A stretch of DNA of 64,000 nt from Hyphomicrobiales bacterium (GCA_900468805.1 UEIF01000003.1:1-64000), one strand, 5' to 3'; numbered from the stretch's first letter, positions 16,087-26,097 are shown. Translations and numbers: made by a program. Notes: generated by a model from the letters alone, not told the origin.

Positions 16087-17283
16087 TTAGCGGGAGAGAA
16101 CGGCCACGCCCGGTAGTTCCTTGCCTTCCATCCATTCAAGAAAGGCGCCGCCCGCGGTCGAAACATAGGTAAACTCTTCGGCAACGCCGGCATGGTTCAG
16201 CGCGGAGACCGTGTCACCACCGCCTGCGACTGACGTGAGCTTGCCGGCCTTGGTGCGTTCGGCGGCATATTTCGCGGCGGCGACGGTCGCTGCATCGAAG
16301 GGCTCGATTTCAAAAGCGCCGAGCGGGCCGTTCCAGACGAGCGTGGTCGCGCGCTCGATCCAGGCCTTGACGGCATCGATCGACTTCGGGCCGACATCGA
16401 GGACCATGGCATCATCAGGAATGGCGTCGATGGAGACGGTCTCGTTGGCCGCACCTGCCTTGAATTCGCGGGCGACGACACCGTCTTCCGGCAGGACAAT
16501 CGCGCAGCCGGCGGTGGCGGCTTCGATCATGATCTGCCTGGCGGTATCGGCGAGATCATGTTCGCAGAGCGACTTGCCGACATTGGTGCCGCGGGCGGCG
16601 ATGAAGGTGTTGGCCATGCCGCCGCCGATGACGAGCGCATCGACCTTCTTCACGAGGTTCATCAGGAGGTCGATCTTGGAGGACACTTTGGCGCCGCCGA
16701 CGATCGCCACGACCGGGCGAACCGGGTTGCCGAGGCCCTTTTCCAGCGCCTCAAGTTCGGCCTGCATGGTGCGCCCCGCATAAGCCGGTAAATGATGAGC
16801 AAGGCCTTCGGTGGAGGAGTGGGCGCGGTGAGCAGCCGAGAAGGCATCGTTCACATAGATATCGCCGTTTGCGGCAAGTGCCGTGGTGAAATCAGGATCG
16901 TTCTTTTCCTCGCCCTTATGGAAGCGGGTGTTTTCCAACAGCAGGATATCGCCGTTGTTCATCTTCGCGACGGCGGAAGCGGCAGCCTCGCCGATGCAGT
17001 CGGAAGCTGTCAGCACGGCATGGTCAAGCACCTGTTCGACGGAGGGGGCAACCAGCGAAAGCGAGAATTCTGCCGAGGGGCCATCCTTAGGGCGGCCGAA
17101 ATGAGCAAGCAGGATGACCTTCGCGCCCTTTTTCGACAGCTCAAGGATCGTCGGCGCAACGCGCTCGATGCGGGTCGTGTCCGTGACCTTGCCGTCCTTG
17201 ACCGGGACGTTGAGGTCGACGCGGACGAGAACGCGCTTGCCGGCGATGTCGTTGAGGTCGTCGAGGGTCTTGAAAGCTGCCAT
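16087..17283 (-). CDS. pgk: Phosphoglycerate kinase
   Basis: 398 residues from [20 protein letters not shown]. Signatures: RVDLNVP (substrate binding) near residue 20, [11 protein letters not shown] near 62, the central hinge with [13 protein letters not shown] near 195-205, and the C-terminal nucleotide loop [12 protein letters not shown] near 360. It interconverts 1,3-bisphosphoglycerate and 3-phosphoglycerate with ADP/ATP. An ATG 12 bp upstream (17295) would add MDPP; the chosen start fits the family. It belongs to the leftward carbon block gap/tkt-pgk-fbaB, though the antiporter and GNAT genes separate it from gap. Confidence 0.95.
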   Translation of the reverse strand: MAAFKTLDDLNDIAGKRVLVRVDLNVPVKDGKVTDTTRIERVAPTILELSKKGAKVILLAHFGRPKDGPSAEFSLSLVAPSVEQVLDHAVLTASDCIGEAAASAVAKMNNGDILLLENTRFHKGEEKNDPDFTTALAANGDIYVNDAFSAAHRAHSSTEGLAHHLPAYAGRTMQAELEALEKGLGNPVRPVVAIVGGAKVSSKIDLLMNLVKKVDALVIGGGMANTFIAARGTNVGKSLCEHDLADTARQIMIEAATAGCAIVLPEDGVVAREFKAGAANETVSIDAIPDDAMVLDVGPKSIDAVKAWIERATTLVWNGPLGAFEIEPFDAATVAAAKYAAERTKAGKLTSVAGGGDTVSALNHAGVAEEFTYVSTAGGAFLEWMEGKELPGVAVLSR

Positions 17284-17364
17284 GGGAGGATCCATTCGTG
17301 GTTGGCGAAAGTTGCGCCGACCATAGCAAGGATCGGAGGAGACGCAAGGCAGTCGGCCGCCGTT

Positions 17365-19215
17365 TCAGCGCGGGTTTTCGTCACGTCCCGCAGCACCTTC
17401 CGCCGTGGCTGCCTCATGTTTCTGGCGGCCTTTCATGCGGTCGCGAATGCGCTGGATAATATCGCGCAGATTGATGAAGATCGGCAGCGTGGTGGCCGGC
17501 TCGACAGCCTCCAGCGACATGCCGACAGAGGTGATGTGATCCTGATCGTCGAGGTCGCGGACGATGAGGATGAGCGAGCCGAGACGGACACGATCGGCGT
17601 AGTCCGCCTTGCCGCCGAGGCGCTGTTTCATCAGTTCGGCGATTGTCAGCCCCTTTTCGGATTCATTGAGAAGGCCCGGGCCATAGGCGGCATCGAGATC
17701 GGCTGCGGGGCGGGCCGGGGACAGTGCGAAGGCGCCGAAGAATTCCGCATCATCGTCATCAACGGGAGCGCGGCTGGCGAAGAGGCGGTCGAGCAGGCGT
17801 GAATAGCTGGGCGCGATGAAGAGATAGACGAGATCGTTTTCCCTGAGGCGGCCGGCATACTGATAACGCATCGACTTGCCGTCGCGGATCACCAGCGAGG
17901 GTGCTGCCCAGCGCGGAATGCGCTCGCCGCGCAGAACCGGACTGTCCTTGACGACGCGATAGGAAAGCAGTTCGTGATTGGCGGCACCCGGCAGGTCTAC
18001 CTCCACCTTGTCGACCGCGCCGATGCGTGGAGGGATGATGAGGCCGAGGCGCTTGGCGACGGGTTTGATCGTCCAGCCCTGTACGAGCAGCGAGACCAGC
18101 ACGATGATGAAGGCGGTGTTGAAATAGATTTGGCTGTGCTCCAGCCCGCCGAGGATTGGCATGATGGCGAGCAGGATGGAGACGGCGCCGCGCAGGCCGA
18201 CCCAGGCGACGAAGCCGATTTCCTGCTGCGTGTAATCGAAGGGCAGCAACGACAGCCAGACGGCGAGCGGCCGGGCGACGAAGATCAGGAAGAGCGCGAG
18301 CAGGATCGCCGGCACGATGATAACAGGAAATTGCGAAGGTGTTGCGAGTAGGCCGAGGACAAGGAACATGATGATCTGGGCAAGCCAGGTCATGCCGTCC
18401 TGGAAGCGCCTGATGGTGCCGATCGCCTGCATCTTGCGGTTTCCGGCGTAGATGCCGGCGACATAGACCGCAAGGAAGCCGCTGCCACCCACCGCGCCGG
18501 TGAAGGAAAAGACGAGCAGGGCGAGCGCCAGCACGAAGATCGGCGTCAGGCCGCGATCGGTTTCCAGTCGGCCGGCGATCAGCACGATCATCATGCCGCC
18601 AAGCAGGCCGAGGATAACGCCAAGGCCCATCTGCTGGATGAACATGGCGAGCATGCCGATATTGATGCCGGCGTAACGTTCGCCGCTCGCGAGAACCTCG
18701 ACCAGGGCGATGGTCAGGAAAATCGCCATAGGGTCGTTGGTGCCGGATTCGACTTCCAGCGTGGAACGCACCTTGTCGCGGATGTTGATACCGCCGATGC
18801 GCAGCAGGAAGAAGACGGCTGCGGCATCGGTGGATGCGACGATGGAGCCGAGCAACATACCTTCGAGCCAGCTGAAATGCAGCAGCCAGCGGGCCGCAAA
18901 GGCGAAGAGCGCTGCGGTCAGAAGCACGCCGACCGATGCGAGCGTCAGTGACGGGATTGCGGCGATGCGGAAGGCCTGCATCGGCGTGCCGAAACCGGAA
19001 TCGAAAAGGATGATGGCGAGTGCGATCGAGCCCAGAACATAAGCGAGATAGTTGTTGCTGAATTCGATGCCGACACCGTCAACGCCTGCAGCAAGGCCGA
19101 TCATCAGGAAGAGCAGAAGCAAGGGGGCGCCGAAGCGGAAGGCCAGCAGGCTCGAAAAGGCTGCAAGAAGCACGAGCGCCGTTGCGACCAGCACCACGAT
19201 GTAAAACGCTTCCAT
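17365..19215 (-). CDS. Potassium/proton antiporter (NhaP2/CvrA type)
   Basis: 616 residues. The N-terminal two-thirds holds 12-13 transmembrane helices of the CPA1 Na+/H+ exchanger fold, including VEVSGTNDPMA-like VESGTNDPMAIFL with the conserved ND pair near residue 160. A cytoplasmic TrkA-C (RCK_C) domain follows at about 400-480, and a charged tail ends at 616. NhaP2/CvrA proteins exchange cytosolic K+ for H+ and protect against osmotic shock; the regulatory domain should sense nucleotides. It lies between pgk and the GNAT gene on the same strand, 70-80 bp from pgk, and could be co-transcribed with pgk. Confidence 0.88.
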   Translation of the reverse strand: MEAFYIVVLVATALVLLAAFSSLLAFRFGAPLLLLFLMIGLAAGVDGVGIEFSNNYLAYVLGSIALAIILFDSGFGTPMQAFRIAAIPSLTLASVGVLLTAALFAFAARWLLHFSWLEGMLLGSIVASTDAAAVFFLLRIGGINIRDKVRSTLEVESGTNDPMAIFLTIALVEVLASGERYAGINIGMLAMFIQQMGLGVILGLLGGMMIVLIAGRLETDRGLTPIFVLALALLVFSFTGAVGGSGFLAVYVAGIYAGNRKMQAIGTIRRFQDGMTWLAQIIMFLVLGLLATPSQFPVIIVPAILLALFLIFVARPLAVWLSLLPFDYTQQEIGFVAWVGLRGAVSILLAIMPILGGLEHSQIYFNTAFIIVLVSLLVQGWTIKPVAKRLGLIIPPRIGAVDKVEVDLPGAANHELLSYRVVKDSPVLRGERIPRWAAPSLVIRDGKSMRYQYAGRLRENDLVYLFIAPSYSRLLDRLFASRAPVDDDDAEFFGAFALSPARPAADLDAAYGPGLLNESEKGLTIAELMKQRLGGKADYADRVRLGSLILIVRDLDDQDHITSVGMSLEAVEPATTLPIFINLRDIIQRIRDRMKGRQKHEAATAEGAAGRDENPR

Positions 19216-19496
19216 GCCTACCCCTTTCGCTTCATCACGCCATCCCGAAGCCGCCCCGGCCTATTCTTCAACCCTCCGCGTCCAGCACGATCCGTTAGTA
19301 AACGGCAAAATGCGGCAGAAGGGTAGGCCTTGCGGCTTAACCTCGGCTGCATTGCTGCATCATGCTGCTGGACGGCCCTTGAAATGAGGGCCAGTGGAGA
19401 ATGTTACGGGAGAAAGTCTGTAAAAAGAATGTATAGGCAAATCAGGCGAGAGCAGGGCAGATAGGCGGGGCACTGCACTTTTTGTTGATGAGGCTG

Positions 19497-20006
19497 TCAG
19501 AGGCCGCTTCGTTCCTTCTTCACCAGATATTGTTTCTGAATTCTGTCCACGGGGGTACCGTCGTCGAGAGGCACTTTTTCCATTACGTTATAAGTGCAGA
19601 ATCCCATCTTTTCGTAATAGGCTAGCCCGCCGCCGTTATCGGCGCGAATGGTTGCGTTGATGAAGTCGATATTGCGTTCTTTCGCCACAGAAACTGTTGC
19701 TGAAAAAAGCGCGGTGCCGACGCCCGGTATCTTCGGACTCCGGCGAGCGAAGGTCCCGATGTCGGCCCATCCCTCCGGCCGGTTTTCATAGAGGCTCAGG
19801 AACTGAAAGCCGACGAGCCCGGATCCTGCTTGCGCTACATGACATGTGAGGGCGAATTCGCCGGTAATGAACCAGTCGGCCAACTGGTCGGGGGAAAGGG
19901 GAGCCTCCAGGGCAGTCGTGCCGCCGGCTTCGATGATCTCATTGAGAAGTCCGCTGAGTTCCTGTGCGTCATCAGCCGTCGCCTTGCGAATAGTGAGATG
20001 CGCCAT
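19497..20006 (-). CDS. GNAT family N-acetyltransferase
   Basis: 169 residues with the GNAT fold: strand/helix start LTIRKATADDAQELSGLLNEII, central GLVGFQFLSLY, an acetyl-CoA loop region RRSPKIPGVGTALFSATVSVAKE in place of the canonical RxxGxG/A, and the C-terminal ANNGGGLAYYEKMGF-like RADNGGGLAYYEKMGF. The substrate is unknown. It sits between gap (130 bp downstream) and the antiporter (281 bp upstream). The flanking stretch 19216-19496 holds no other gene, tRNA or clear signal. Confidence 0.85.
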   Translation of the reverse strand: MAHLTIRKATADDAQELSGLLNEIIEAGGTTALEAPLSPDQLADWFITGEFALTCHVAQAGSGLVGFQFLSLYENRPEGWADIGTFARRSPKIPGVGTALFSATVSVAKERNIDFINATIRADNGGGLAYYEKMGFCTYNVMEKVPLDDGTPVDRIQKQYLVKKERSGL

Positions 20007-20079
20007 GCTTTTCTATCCTTCCGTTGTTGCATGCAGGGTCGGGTACTTCGATTCCAGCCGCTCCGATCTTCTGTTTATC

Positions 20080-20115
20080 GCAGAAACGAAAACGGCCCGG
20101 TTTCCCGAGCCGTTT
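20080..20115 (-). terminator. Intrinsic terminator-like hairpin between gap and the GNAT gene
   Basis: AAACGGCCCGG (20090-20100) pairs, with one mismatch, with CCGAGCCGTTT (20105-20115). On the minus strand it runs into TTTTCGTTTC. It lies 22 nt past the gap stop on the map and is followed leftward in gap's direction only by gap's own coding end. Read from the right it ends transcription from the GNAT side before the GNAT gene, and gap's transcript is read first from tkt. Its orientation to gap is therefore best described as lying just upstream of 20115, with gap coding beginning at 20137. Confidence 0.45.
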
Positions 20116-20136
20116 CCTGATCTCTCTGCCGGAAGC

Positions 20137-21147
20137 TTAGATGAGCTTGGCGAAGGCTACGGCCGTGTCGGACATACGGCTGGAGAAGCCCCACTCGTTG
20201 TCGTACCAGGACAGGACGCGCACGAAATTGCCTTCCATGACCTTCGTCTGATCGGTTGCGAAGATCGACGAGTGGCTGTCGTGGTTGAAGTCGCGGGAGA
20301 CGAGCGGCTCGTCGGTGTAGCCGAGGATGCCCTTCAGCTTGCCGTTTGCAGCGGCCTTGATCGCTTCGTTGATTTCGCCGACCGAGGTGGCCTTCTTGGC
20401 AACGAACTTGAAGTCGATGACCGAGACGTTCGGGGTCGGAACGCGGATCGAGGTGCCGTCGAGCTTGCCCTTGAGGTGCGGCAGCACAAGGCCAACGGCC
20501 TTTGCGGCGCCCGTCGAGGTCGGGATCATCGAGAGGGCAGCGGCGCGGGCGCGATACAGGTCCTTGTGCATCGTGTCGAGCGTCGGCTGGTCGCCGGTGT
20601 AGGAGTGGATGGTCGTCATGAAGCCATGGTCGATGCCGACGGCGTCGTCGAGAATCTTGACGACCGGCACCAGGCAGTTCGTGGTGCAGGAGGCATTGGA
20701 GATGACCAGATGCTCCTTGGTGAGCTGGTCATGGTTGACGCCGAAGACGACCGTCAGGTCAGCGCCGTCGGCAGGAGCCGAAACGATGACGCGCTTGGCG
20801 CCTGCCGTCAGGTGAGCGGCTGCCTTGTCGCGGGCGGTGAAGATGCCGGTGCATTCCATCGCGATGTCGACACCCAATTCCCCATGGGGAAGGGTAGCCG
20901 GATCCTTGATGGCGGTGACCTTGATCGGCTTGCCGTTGCCGACGGTGATCGTGTCGCCTTCGACCTTCACGGTCGCTGGGAAACGGCCATGGATGGAGTC
21001 GTAACGGAGCAGGTGGGCGTTGGTCTCTACCGGGCCGAGGTCGTTGATGGCGACGACTTCGATGTCGGTACGGCCGGATTCAACGATGGCGCGAAGAACG
21101 TTGCGGCCGATACGTCCGAAACCGTTGATGGCAACCTTGACTGTCAT
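20137..21147 (-). CDS. gap: Type I glyceraldehyde-3-phosphate dehydrogenase
   Basis: 336 residues from [21 protein letters not shown]. The Rossmann GxGRIG is at residues 8-13 and the catalytic Cys154 lies in [15 protein letters not shown] follows the active-site His region, and the C-terminal [13 protein letters not shown] is intact. It phosphorylates and oxidises glyceraldehyde-3-phosphate with NAD+ (and works in reverse in gluconeogenesis). The second of two ATGs (21147) is preferred because AGGGAG lies 9 nt before it; the first (21153) is only 3 nt away. It follows tkt with an 80-bp gap that holds a stable hairpin, and is probably read from the tkt promoter. Confidence 0.96.
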   Translation of the reverse strand: MTVKVAINGFGRIGRNVLRAIVESGRTDIEVVAINDLGPVETNAHLLRYDSIHGRFPATVKVEGDTITVGNGKPIKVTAIKDPATLPHGELGVDIAMECTGIFTARDKAAAHLTAGAKRVIVSAPADGADLTVVFGVNHDQLTKEHLVISNASCTTNCLVPVVKILDDAVGIDHGFMTTIHSYTGDQPTLDTMHKDLYRARAAALSMIPTSTGAAKAVGLVLPHLKGKLDGTSIRVPTPNVSVIDFKFVAKKATSVGEINEAIKAAANGKLKGILGYTDEPLVSRDFNHDSHSSIFATDQTKVMEGNFVRVLSWYDNEWGFSSRMSDTAVAFAKLI

Positions 21148-21190
21148 GTGCATTCACTCCCTAGAGGTGGGGCTTACAGATAGTAGGTGA

Positions 21191-21212
21191 GGAAGTGCCC
21201 GAAGGCACTTCC
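21191..21212 (-). other. Stable hairpin between tkt and gap
   Basis: GGAAGTGCC and GGCACTTCC form a perfect 9-bp stem around CGAA, 15 nt past the tkt stop. No T-run follows on the minus strand, so it looks more like an mRNA processing or stability element than a terminator. Confidence 0.55.
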
Positions 21213-21227
21213 GTTGAAATCAGCCCG

Positions 21228-23201
21228 TTAAAGCTTGGCTTCTGCCGCGGCGACGACGGCGTCAGCCGTGATACCGAAATGTTCGAAGACCTTCTTTGCC
21301 GGACCGGATGCGCCGAAGCCCTTCATGCCGACAAACGAGCCTTCCGGACCAATGAAAGCATCCCAGCCTTCGCGAACGGCGGCTTCGACGGCGATCTTGA
21401 CCGGTGAGTTGCCGAGGATTTCCTTGCGGTAGGCATCCGGCTGATCGAAGAAGAGTTCGGTGCAGGGAACGGAAACGACCCGGGTGCTGATACCCTTGCC
21501 TTCCAGCGTTGCGCGGGCAGCCACGGCCAGTTCCACTTCCGAGCCGGACGCGAAGATCGTGACCTTGGCGTCGGCATTGCCTGATAGCGTGTAAGCGCCG
21601 AGTTCGCAGAGGTTCTTCTCATTATACTCGGTGCGGACGGTCGTCAGGTTCTGGCGGGTGAGTGCCAGCGCAGACGGATGGTCCTTGCTCTTCATGGCGA
21701 TCTGCCAGCATTCGGCCGTTTCGACGGCGTCTGCCGGGCGGAAGACCCGCAGGTTCGGAACGGCGCGCAAACCAGCGATCTGCTCGACCGGCTGATGGGT
21801 CGGACCGTCTTCGCCGACGCCGATCGAGTCATGCGTGAGCACGTGGATGACACGAATGCCCATGAGAGAGGCAAGGCGGATCGGCGGGCGGCAATAATCC
21901 GAGAAGATCATGAAGCCGCCGCCATAGGGGATAAGACCGCCGTGCAGCGCGATACCGTTCATGGCAGAGGCCATGCCGTGCTCGCGGATGCCCCAGTGCA
22001 TGTAGCGTCCGGCAAAATCCGTCGGCGTGATCGAATGCATCTGGCTGGTCTTGGTATTGTTCGACGGAGTCAGGTCGGCAGAGCCGCCAAGCGTTTCCGG
22101 CACGAAGCCGTTGATGACTTCAAGCGCGTCTTCAGATGCCTTGCGGGAGGCGATCGTCGGCTTGGTCTCTGCGAGCTTCTTCTTGTAGTCGTCTATGGCC
22201 TTGTCGAAACCATCAGGCAGATCGCCAGCGAAACGGCGGCTGAACTCGGCCTTGGCCGGTGACTTGGAAAGGGTCTCTTCCCAGGCCTTGACGATATTGT
22301 CGGAGCGGGTGCCGGCAGCGCGCCATGCGTCGAGGATGTCGGAAGGGATGACGAAAGGCTCGTATTCCCAGTTCAGGGCCTTGCGGGTGGCGGCGATTTC
22401 GTCGGCGCCGAGTGGGTTGCCGTGCACCTTGTGGGTACCCTGCTTGTTCGGAGCGCCGAAGCCGATGACGGTCTTGCAGGCGATGAAGGTCGGGCGGTCG
22501 GACTTGTGGGCGGCTTCGATCGCGTCTGCGATGGCGGCCTGGTCGTGGCCGTCGATCTCGATCGTGTTCCAGTGAACGGCCTTGAAACGGGCGACCTGGT
22601 CGGTCGAGTCCGACAGCGATACGGCGCCGTCGATGGTGATCGAGTTGTTGTCCCAGAAGAGGACCAGCTTGTTGAGCTTCAGGTGGCCGGCAAGCGCGAT
22701 CGCCTCATGGCTGATGCCTTCCATCAGGCAGCCGTCGCCATTGATGACGTAGGTGTAGTGGTCCTGCAGATCGGAGCCGAATTCCTCGCGCAGCTTGCGC
22801 TCGGCAATCGCCATGCCGACGGCATTGGCAATACCCTGGCCAAGCGGGCCGGTGGTCGTTTCGATGCCGGTGGCATGGCCGTATTCCGGATGGCCGGCGG
22901 TCTTGGAGCCGAGCTGACGGAACTGCTTCAGGTCCTCGACCGACATGTCCGGATAGCCGGTCAAATAGAGAAGCGAGTAGAGCAGCATCGAGCCATGACC
23001 GGCAGAGAGAACAAAGCGGTCGCGGTTCGGCCAGTGCGGCTTCTGGGGATCGAAGCGGAGATATTTGGTAAAGAGGACCGTTGCCACATCCGCCATGCCC
23101 ATCGGCATGCCCGGGTGGCCGGAATTCGCCTTTTCGACAGCATCCATGGAGAGGAAACGGATCGCATTCGCCATCCGGTCGTTTTGTTCGCGTGAGGTCA
23201 T
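21228..23201 (-). CDS. tkt: Transketolase
   Basis: 657 residues, the full family length. Thiamine-diphosphate motifs are present: catalytic His in [10 protein letters not shown] (~residue 27), GPLGQG (~115), GDGCLMEG...[13 protein letters not shown] (~155-190). The pyrimidine domain carries [10 protein letters not shown] and [17 protein letters not shown] (~405-425), and a C-terminal domain follows ([16 protein letters not shown]). It moves two-carbon units in the pentose phosphate pathway. It is the first gene of the leftward tkt-gap unit; its promoter should lie in 23202-23350, where no clear -10 was found. Confidence 0.95.
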   Translation of the reverse strand: MTSREQNDRMANAIRFLSMDAVEKANSGHPGMPMGMADVATVLFTKYLRFDPQKPHWPNRDRFVLSAGHGSMLLYSLLYLTGYPDMSVEDLKQFRQLGSKTAGHPEYGHATGIETTTGPLGQGIANAVGMAIAERKLREEFGSDLQDHYTYVINGDGCLMEGISHEAIALAGHLKLNKLVLFWDNNSITIDGAVSLSDSTDQVARFKAVHWNTIEIDGHDQAAIADAIEAAHKSDRPTFIACKTVIGFGAPNKQGTHKVHGNPLGADEIAATRKALNWEYEPFVIPSDILDAWRAAGTRSDNIVKAWEETLSKSPAKAEFSRRFAGDLPDGFDKAIDDYKKKLAETKPTIASRKASEDALEVINGFVPETLGGSADLTPSNNTKTSQMHSITPTDFAGRYMHWGIREHGMASAMNGIALHGGLIPYGGGFMIFSDYCRPPIRLASLMGIRVIHVLTHDSIGVGEDGPTHQPVEQIAGLRAVPNLRVFRPADAVETAECWQIAMKSKDHPSALALTRQNLTTVRTEYNEKNLCELGAYTLSGNADAKVTIFASGSEVELAVAARATLEGKGISTRVVSVPCTELFFDQPDAYRKEILGNSPVKIAVEAAVREGWDAFIGPEGSFVGMKGFGASGPAKKVFEHFGITADAVVAAAEAKL

Positions 23202-23534
23202 GGCTTTTCCGCTAGTTCCGGGTTTGAGGATGGCCTCGAGCCTGCCAAGACCATCAATGAGAGCGGTCGAGACATACCAGTTGGAACGGCCAAGTCAACA
23301 AAATGGAAGCCGTTTGGAGGCCGGGTGCGACGATTTTTGACATTTGACCGTCAAGTTTTACAAAAGACGAATCTTGTGTGACAGGCTTGTGTAAATCGCT
23401 CATCCACAGAATAGGGCGGGGTGCAGCGGGGAGGCTTTATTGACGTGCTCCGGGCTAGCTGCATATCCTCTTGAAAATACAGGGTCGGCGGCAGAGGCCG
23501 ATTCGCGGGTCTTGTGCGGGGAACCGGAAAAGAC
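23202..23534. other. Intergenic region between divergent tkt and the DUF4164-zapA operon
   Basis: 333 bp without a gene. For the rightward side, TTGACG (23440-23445) and ATATCC (23463-23468) with 17-bp spacing make a good sigma-70-type promoter. On the tkt side there is a TTGAC/GTCAA inverted repeat around 23335-23355, but no convincing -10. No structured RNA was seen. Confidence 0.5.
23440..23468 (+). promoter_or_regulatory. Candidate promoter of the DUF4164-zapA-6S unit
   Basis: -35 TTGACG and -10 ATATCC with a 17-bp spacer, about 65 bp before the DUF4164 start. Confidence 0.45.
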
Positions 23535-23810
23535 ATGACGCCTAATGGCAACATCATCGAAGCTGCGCTTACGGAGCTGAAACAGGCAATCTCGGGCCTA
23601 GAGAATGCCGTCGACATGCGCATCGAGCGCCAGCGTGAGCAGGGCGAGATCGAAGGCGAAGTCCGCCGCGTGCATGCCGACCGCTCGCGCCTTGCCCAGG
23701 AGCTCGACCAGGCCGAATTCCGCGCGAACCGGCTGGAAGAGGTCAATCGCGAGGTTTCGCGGCGTCTGGTGACGGCGATGGAAACGATCCGCGCGGTTCT
23801 TGACCGCTAA
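23535..23810 (+). CDS. DUF4164 family coiled-coil protein
   Basis: 91 residues from MTPNGNIIEAALTELKQAISGLENAV, almost entirely one predicted coiled coil (heptads through about residue 85) with many Glu/Arg pairs. DUF4164 is a short alphaproteobacterial family found directly upstream of zapA, which suggests a role in Z-ring assembly, perhaps like the E. coli ZapB pairing; that is inference. The ATG at 23535 is taken over an upstream ATG (23514) because GGAAAAG lies just before it. ZapA starts 15 bp downstream, so the two are probably co-translated. Confidence 0.8.
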   Translation: MTPNGNIIEAALTELKQAISGLENAVDMRIERQREQGEIEGEVRRVHADRSRLAQELDQAEFRANRLEEVNREVSRRLVTAMETIRAVLDR

Positions 23811-23824
23811 GAGGACTTGATGAC

Positions 23825-24202
23825 ATGGCGCAGGTAACGGTAACGATCGACGGCAAGGCCTATCGCATGGCCTGCGAAGAAGGCCAGGAAGATCACCTGA
23901 CTGACCTCGCGGTGCGTTTCGACCGTTATGTCGGCCATCTCAAGGGGCAGTTCGGCGAGATCGGCGATCTCCGGATCACCGTCATGGCCGGGATCATGGT
24001 CATGGACGAGATCTCGGAGCTGACGCGACGTGTTGCCGGGCTGGAATCGGAGCTGGAAACGCTCCATAGCAACCGGGACACGGTCCTTGCCGCCACCGCT
24101 CGCACGGAAGAAGGCATTGCAGTGGCGCTTTCGGAGGTCACGAGCCGTATTCAGGGCATTGCCGACAAGCTGAATGGCCGCACGCCCGCCGAGCTTAATT
24201 AA
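23825..24202 (+). CDS. zapA: Cell division protein ZapA
   Basis: 125 residues. The N-terminal globular domain has the ZapA signature MAQVTVTIDGKAYRMACEEGQEDHLTDLA, followed by DLRITVMAGIMVMDEISEL and a coiled coil (about 65-115). ZapA binds FtsZ in the cytoplasm and bundles its filaments at the division site. It is encoded 15 bp after the DUF4164 gene and directly before the 6S RNA, the same zapA-ssrS order seen in E. coli. Confidence 0.92.
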   Translation: MAQVTVTIDGKAYRMACEEGQEDHLTDLAVRFDRYVGHLKGQFGEIGDLRITVMAGIMVMDEISELTRRVAGLESELETLHSNRDTVLAATARTEEGIAVALSEVTSRIQGIADKLNGRTPAELN

Positions 24203-24227
24203 TTTGGGAGAGCAGTGCTGACCCACT

Positions 24228-24385
24228 GGTGCGGTGCTGCAAATGCCCCTATATTCTCTTACGCGGTCTGTGCTTCTCGACAGGAACAATGAATCCTCGG
24301 GGCCATACCCGATCCTTAGGGAGCTGTCCCTGTCCAGGCTCGTGGGTCTGGATACACGGCGCCCACCTACTTTCGTAGGCGCCCA
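24228..24385 (+). ncRNA. ssrS: 6S RNA (SsrS)
   Basis: 6S RNA binds the sigma-70 RNA polymerase holoenzyme as a mimic of an open promoter. Evidence: position directly after zapA as in many proteobacteria; a ~160-nt gene-free stretch; closing pairs GGTG (24228-24231) with CACC (24364-24367) plus inner GTG/CAC; and the rhizobial 6S-like segments CTTACGCGGTCTGTGCTTC and GGAACAATGAATCCTCGGGG around the central bubble. A hairpin CCTAC-TTTC-GTAGG at the 3' end probably aids termination. Ends are approximate. The 5-FTHF cyclo-ligase gene that follows ssrS in E. coli is at 50.1 kb here. Confidence 0.8.
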
Positions 24386-24474
24386 GGATCGAAAGTTTCC
24401 ACCGGTTGTGTGGATCGCGCTTCTCTCTTTCGGCCGGGTTCTTCCCCGTTGCGAGATATCTCCCGATAAGCTCT

Positions 24475-25032
24475 CTAGTCGCCCGGCGGCTCCGTCCAGC
24501 CGGTGAGCTTCGCCCAGTCGTAGGCGCCCTCCATGATAATATCGAATACCGGATCCTTGATGTCGTAATAGGCATTGACGTCATCGGGGAAATAGCCGGC
24601 GAGGCGTTGTTTGATCAGCCCGTAGGCCGCGGCGGCCGTCGGATGGGCGCGCAAAAAATCCCGGCAGAGAAGCGGATAGCGTTGATTGAAGCGGCCTCTT
24701 TCGCGGATATGCACATTTGCAGCACGGCCGGTGCTCTTGAAGAGCAGCTTTTGCAACTCGCCCTCCGCCAGATCGAGGCCCGGCGGGCAATGGTCGGTCA
24801 CGCCTGCGCGGCGGATGAAGCCTTCCCGCTCGAAAGCTGCGTCGTTGATCTGATCGAGGGAGACGACGCTGAGCTGAACGTCAATGATATCCTTGGCAGC
24901 GAGATCAGGCACGGCGGTGGAACCGATGTGGTGGATCACAACGTCGGCTGGCGCTACGCGCAGGAGGGCCTGTTTCAGGCCCAGGAGGTCGTCGCTCCAG
25001 CTCTGTCTTGGCGGATGAATTTCTATTGGCAT
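24475..25032 (-). CDS. GrpB family protein (UPF0157, nucleotidyltransferase-like)
   Basis: 185 residues. The conserved IHHIGSTAVPDLAAKDIIDVQL at about residues 33-55 has the GS-x(n)-D-x-D layout of the nucleotidyltransferase fold. FKSTGRAANVHIRERG and LRAHPTAAAAYGLIKQRLA also match GrpB. The function is unproven; some members may modify tRNA or CoA-related targets. It faces zapA-ssrS convergently; the 3' end of the 6S region lies ~90 bp away. Confidence 0.87.
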   Translation of the reverse strand: MPIEIHPPRQSWSDDLLGLKQALLRVAPADVVIHHIGSTAVPDLAAKDIIDVQLSVVSLDQINDAAFEREGFIRRAGVTDHCPPGLDLAEGELQKLLFKSTGRAANVHIRERGRFNQRYPLLCRDFLRAHPTAAAAYGLIKQRLAGYFPDDVNAYYDIKDPVFDIIMEGAYDWAKLTGWTEPPGD

Positions 25033-25085
25033 GAGGCTCGCTATCTTTTCGCCGTGACGGGCCGATGACAGGCTTGATATCCAAC

Positions 25086-25982
25086 CTAGCGGATATTGCT
25101 GACCAGGAAATCGATGAAGGCGCGGATGCGCGCCGCCAAGTGCTCGTGACCGGGATAGACGGCGTGGATGAGCTCGATATCCTCCGGATTATAGGCTTCA
25201 AGCACAGGTAACAAAGTTCCGGCGTCGATATCCGGCTGCACATGGAATTGGCCGACGCGTGCAAGACCAAGGCCGGCGAGGCAAAGACTGCGTGCTGTCG
25301 GTCCATTGTTGGTTTCAAAGTTGCCGAAAATGGGTCTTGCGAAACGATTGCCGCTTTGGGGATCGCGGAACGGCCATTCCGCCGCAGCCGCAAGGAAGCT
25401 GAAGGTCAGGCAATTGTGACGTTCGAGATCGTCAGGAGTCTCCGGGATTCCCTCCCTTTTCAGATAGTCTGGTGACGCAACGATAATGCGGCGGCTTTCG
25501 AGCAGCTTGCGCGCCTTTAGGGAAGAGTCGCGCAAGGCGCCTGAGCGGATGGCAATATCGGCGCGCTCGCCGACAATATCGATGATGCCGTCGTTAAGTG
25601 CGAGATCGAGATCCACCTCCGGATAGAGATTCAAGAAATCCGGAACCAGCGGCACGATATAGCGAACGCCGAAGGCGACGGAAGTGCTGACGCGCAGACG
25701 TCCCCGCGGCACTGCCGCCCCGCCGGCGGCAACGGCACGTTCCGTCTCCTCGATGTCCGAGAGAATACGGCGGGAGCGTTCAAGATAGATTTCGCCTTCC
25801 GGCGTGAGCTGCAAAGCGCGGGTGGTGCGCACCAGAAGACGCGTAGCGAGACGCTCTTCCAGCCGCGTTACGAGCTTGCTGACGGCGGAGGGCGAAAGCC
25901 TGAGTTTGCGGCCGGCTGCCGAGAAACTCTGAAGTTCGGCGACCTGCACGAAGACATCCATCTCACCGATGCGGTTGTCCAT
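25086..25982 (-). CDS. LysR family transcriptional regulator
   Basis: 298 residues. An N-terminal winged helix-turn-helix (FVQVAELQSFSAAGRKLRLSPSAVSKLVTRLEERL, residues ~10-45, shown in part) is followed by the periplasmic-binding-like effector domain. GRLRVSTSVAFGVRYIVPLVPDFLNLYP is the usual start of that domain. It is divergent from the MFS gene at 26098 with a 115-bp shared region, so it probably controls the MFS-aldo/keto reductase unit. The effector is unknown. Confidence 0.9.
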   Translation of the reverse strand: MDNRIGEMDVFVQVAELQSFSAAGRKLRLSPSAVSKLVTRLEERLATRLLVRTTRALQLTPEGEIYLERSRRILSDIEETERAVAAGGAAVPRGRLRVSTSVAFGVRYIVPLVPDFLNLYPEVDLDLALNDGIIDIVGERADIAIRSGALRDSSLKARKLLESRRIIVASPDYLKREGIPETPDDLERHNCLTFSFLAAAAEWPFRDPQSGNRFARPIFGNFETNNGPTARSLCLAGLGLARVGQFHVQPDIDAGTLLPVLEAYNPEDIELIHAVYPGHEHLAARIRAFIDFLVSNIR

Positions 25983-26097
25983 GACACCCTATCTTGAATT
26001 CAATTCACAACTGTTGAGCCATTATAGGCTGTTATCGAGCAGGTGCGCCACGCCCATATTCCGGCCCGAACAAGAATCAAACCATCGGGTTACTCTC

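Noticed and set aside
19846..21183. Long + strand frame (445 codons) opposite gap and part of the GNAT gene
   Set aside because: Spans two confirmed minus-strand genes; composition is typical of a complementary-strand artefact.
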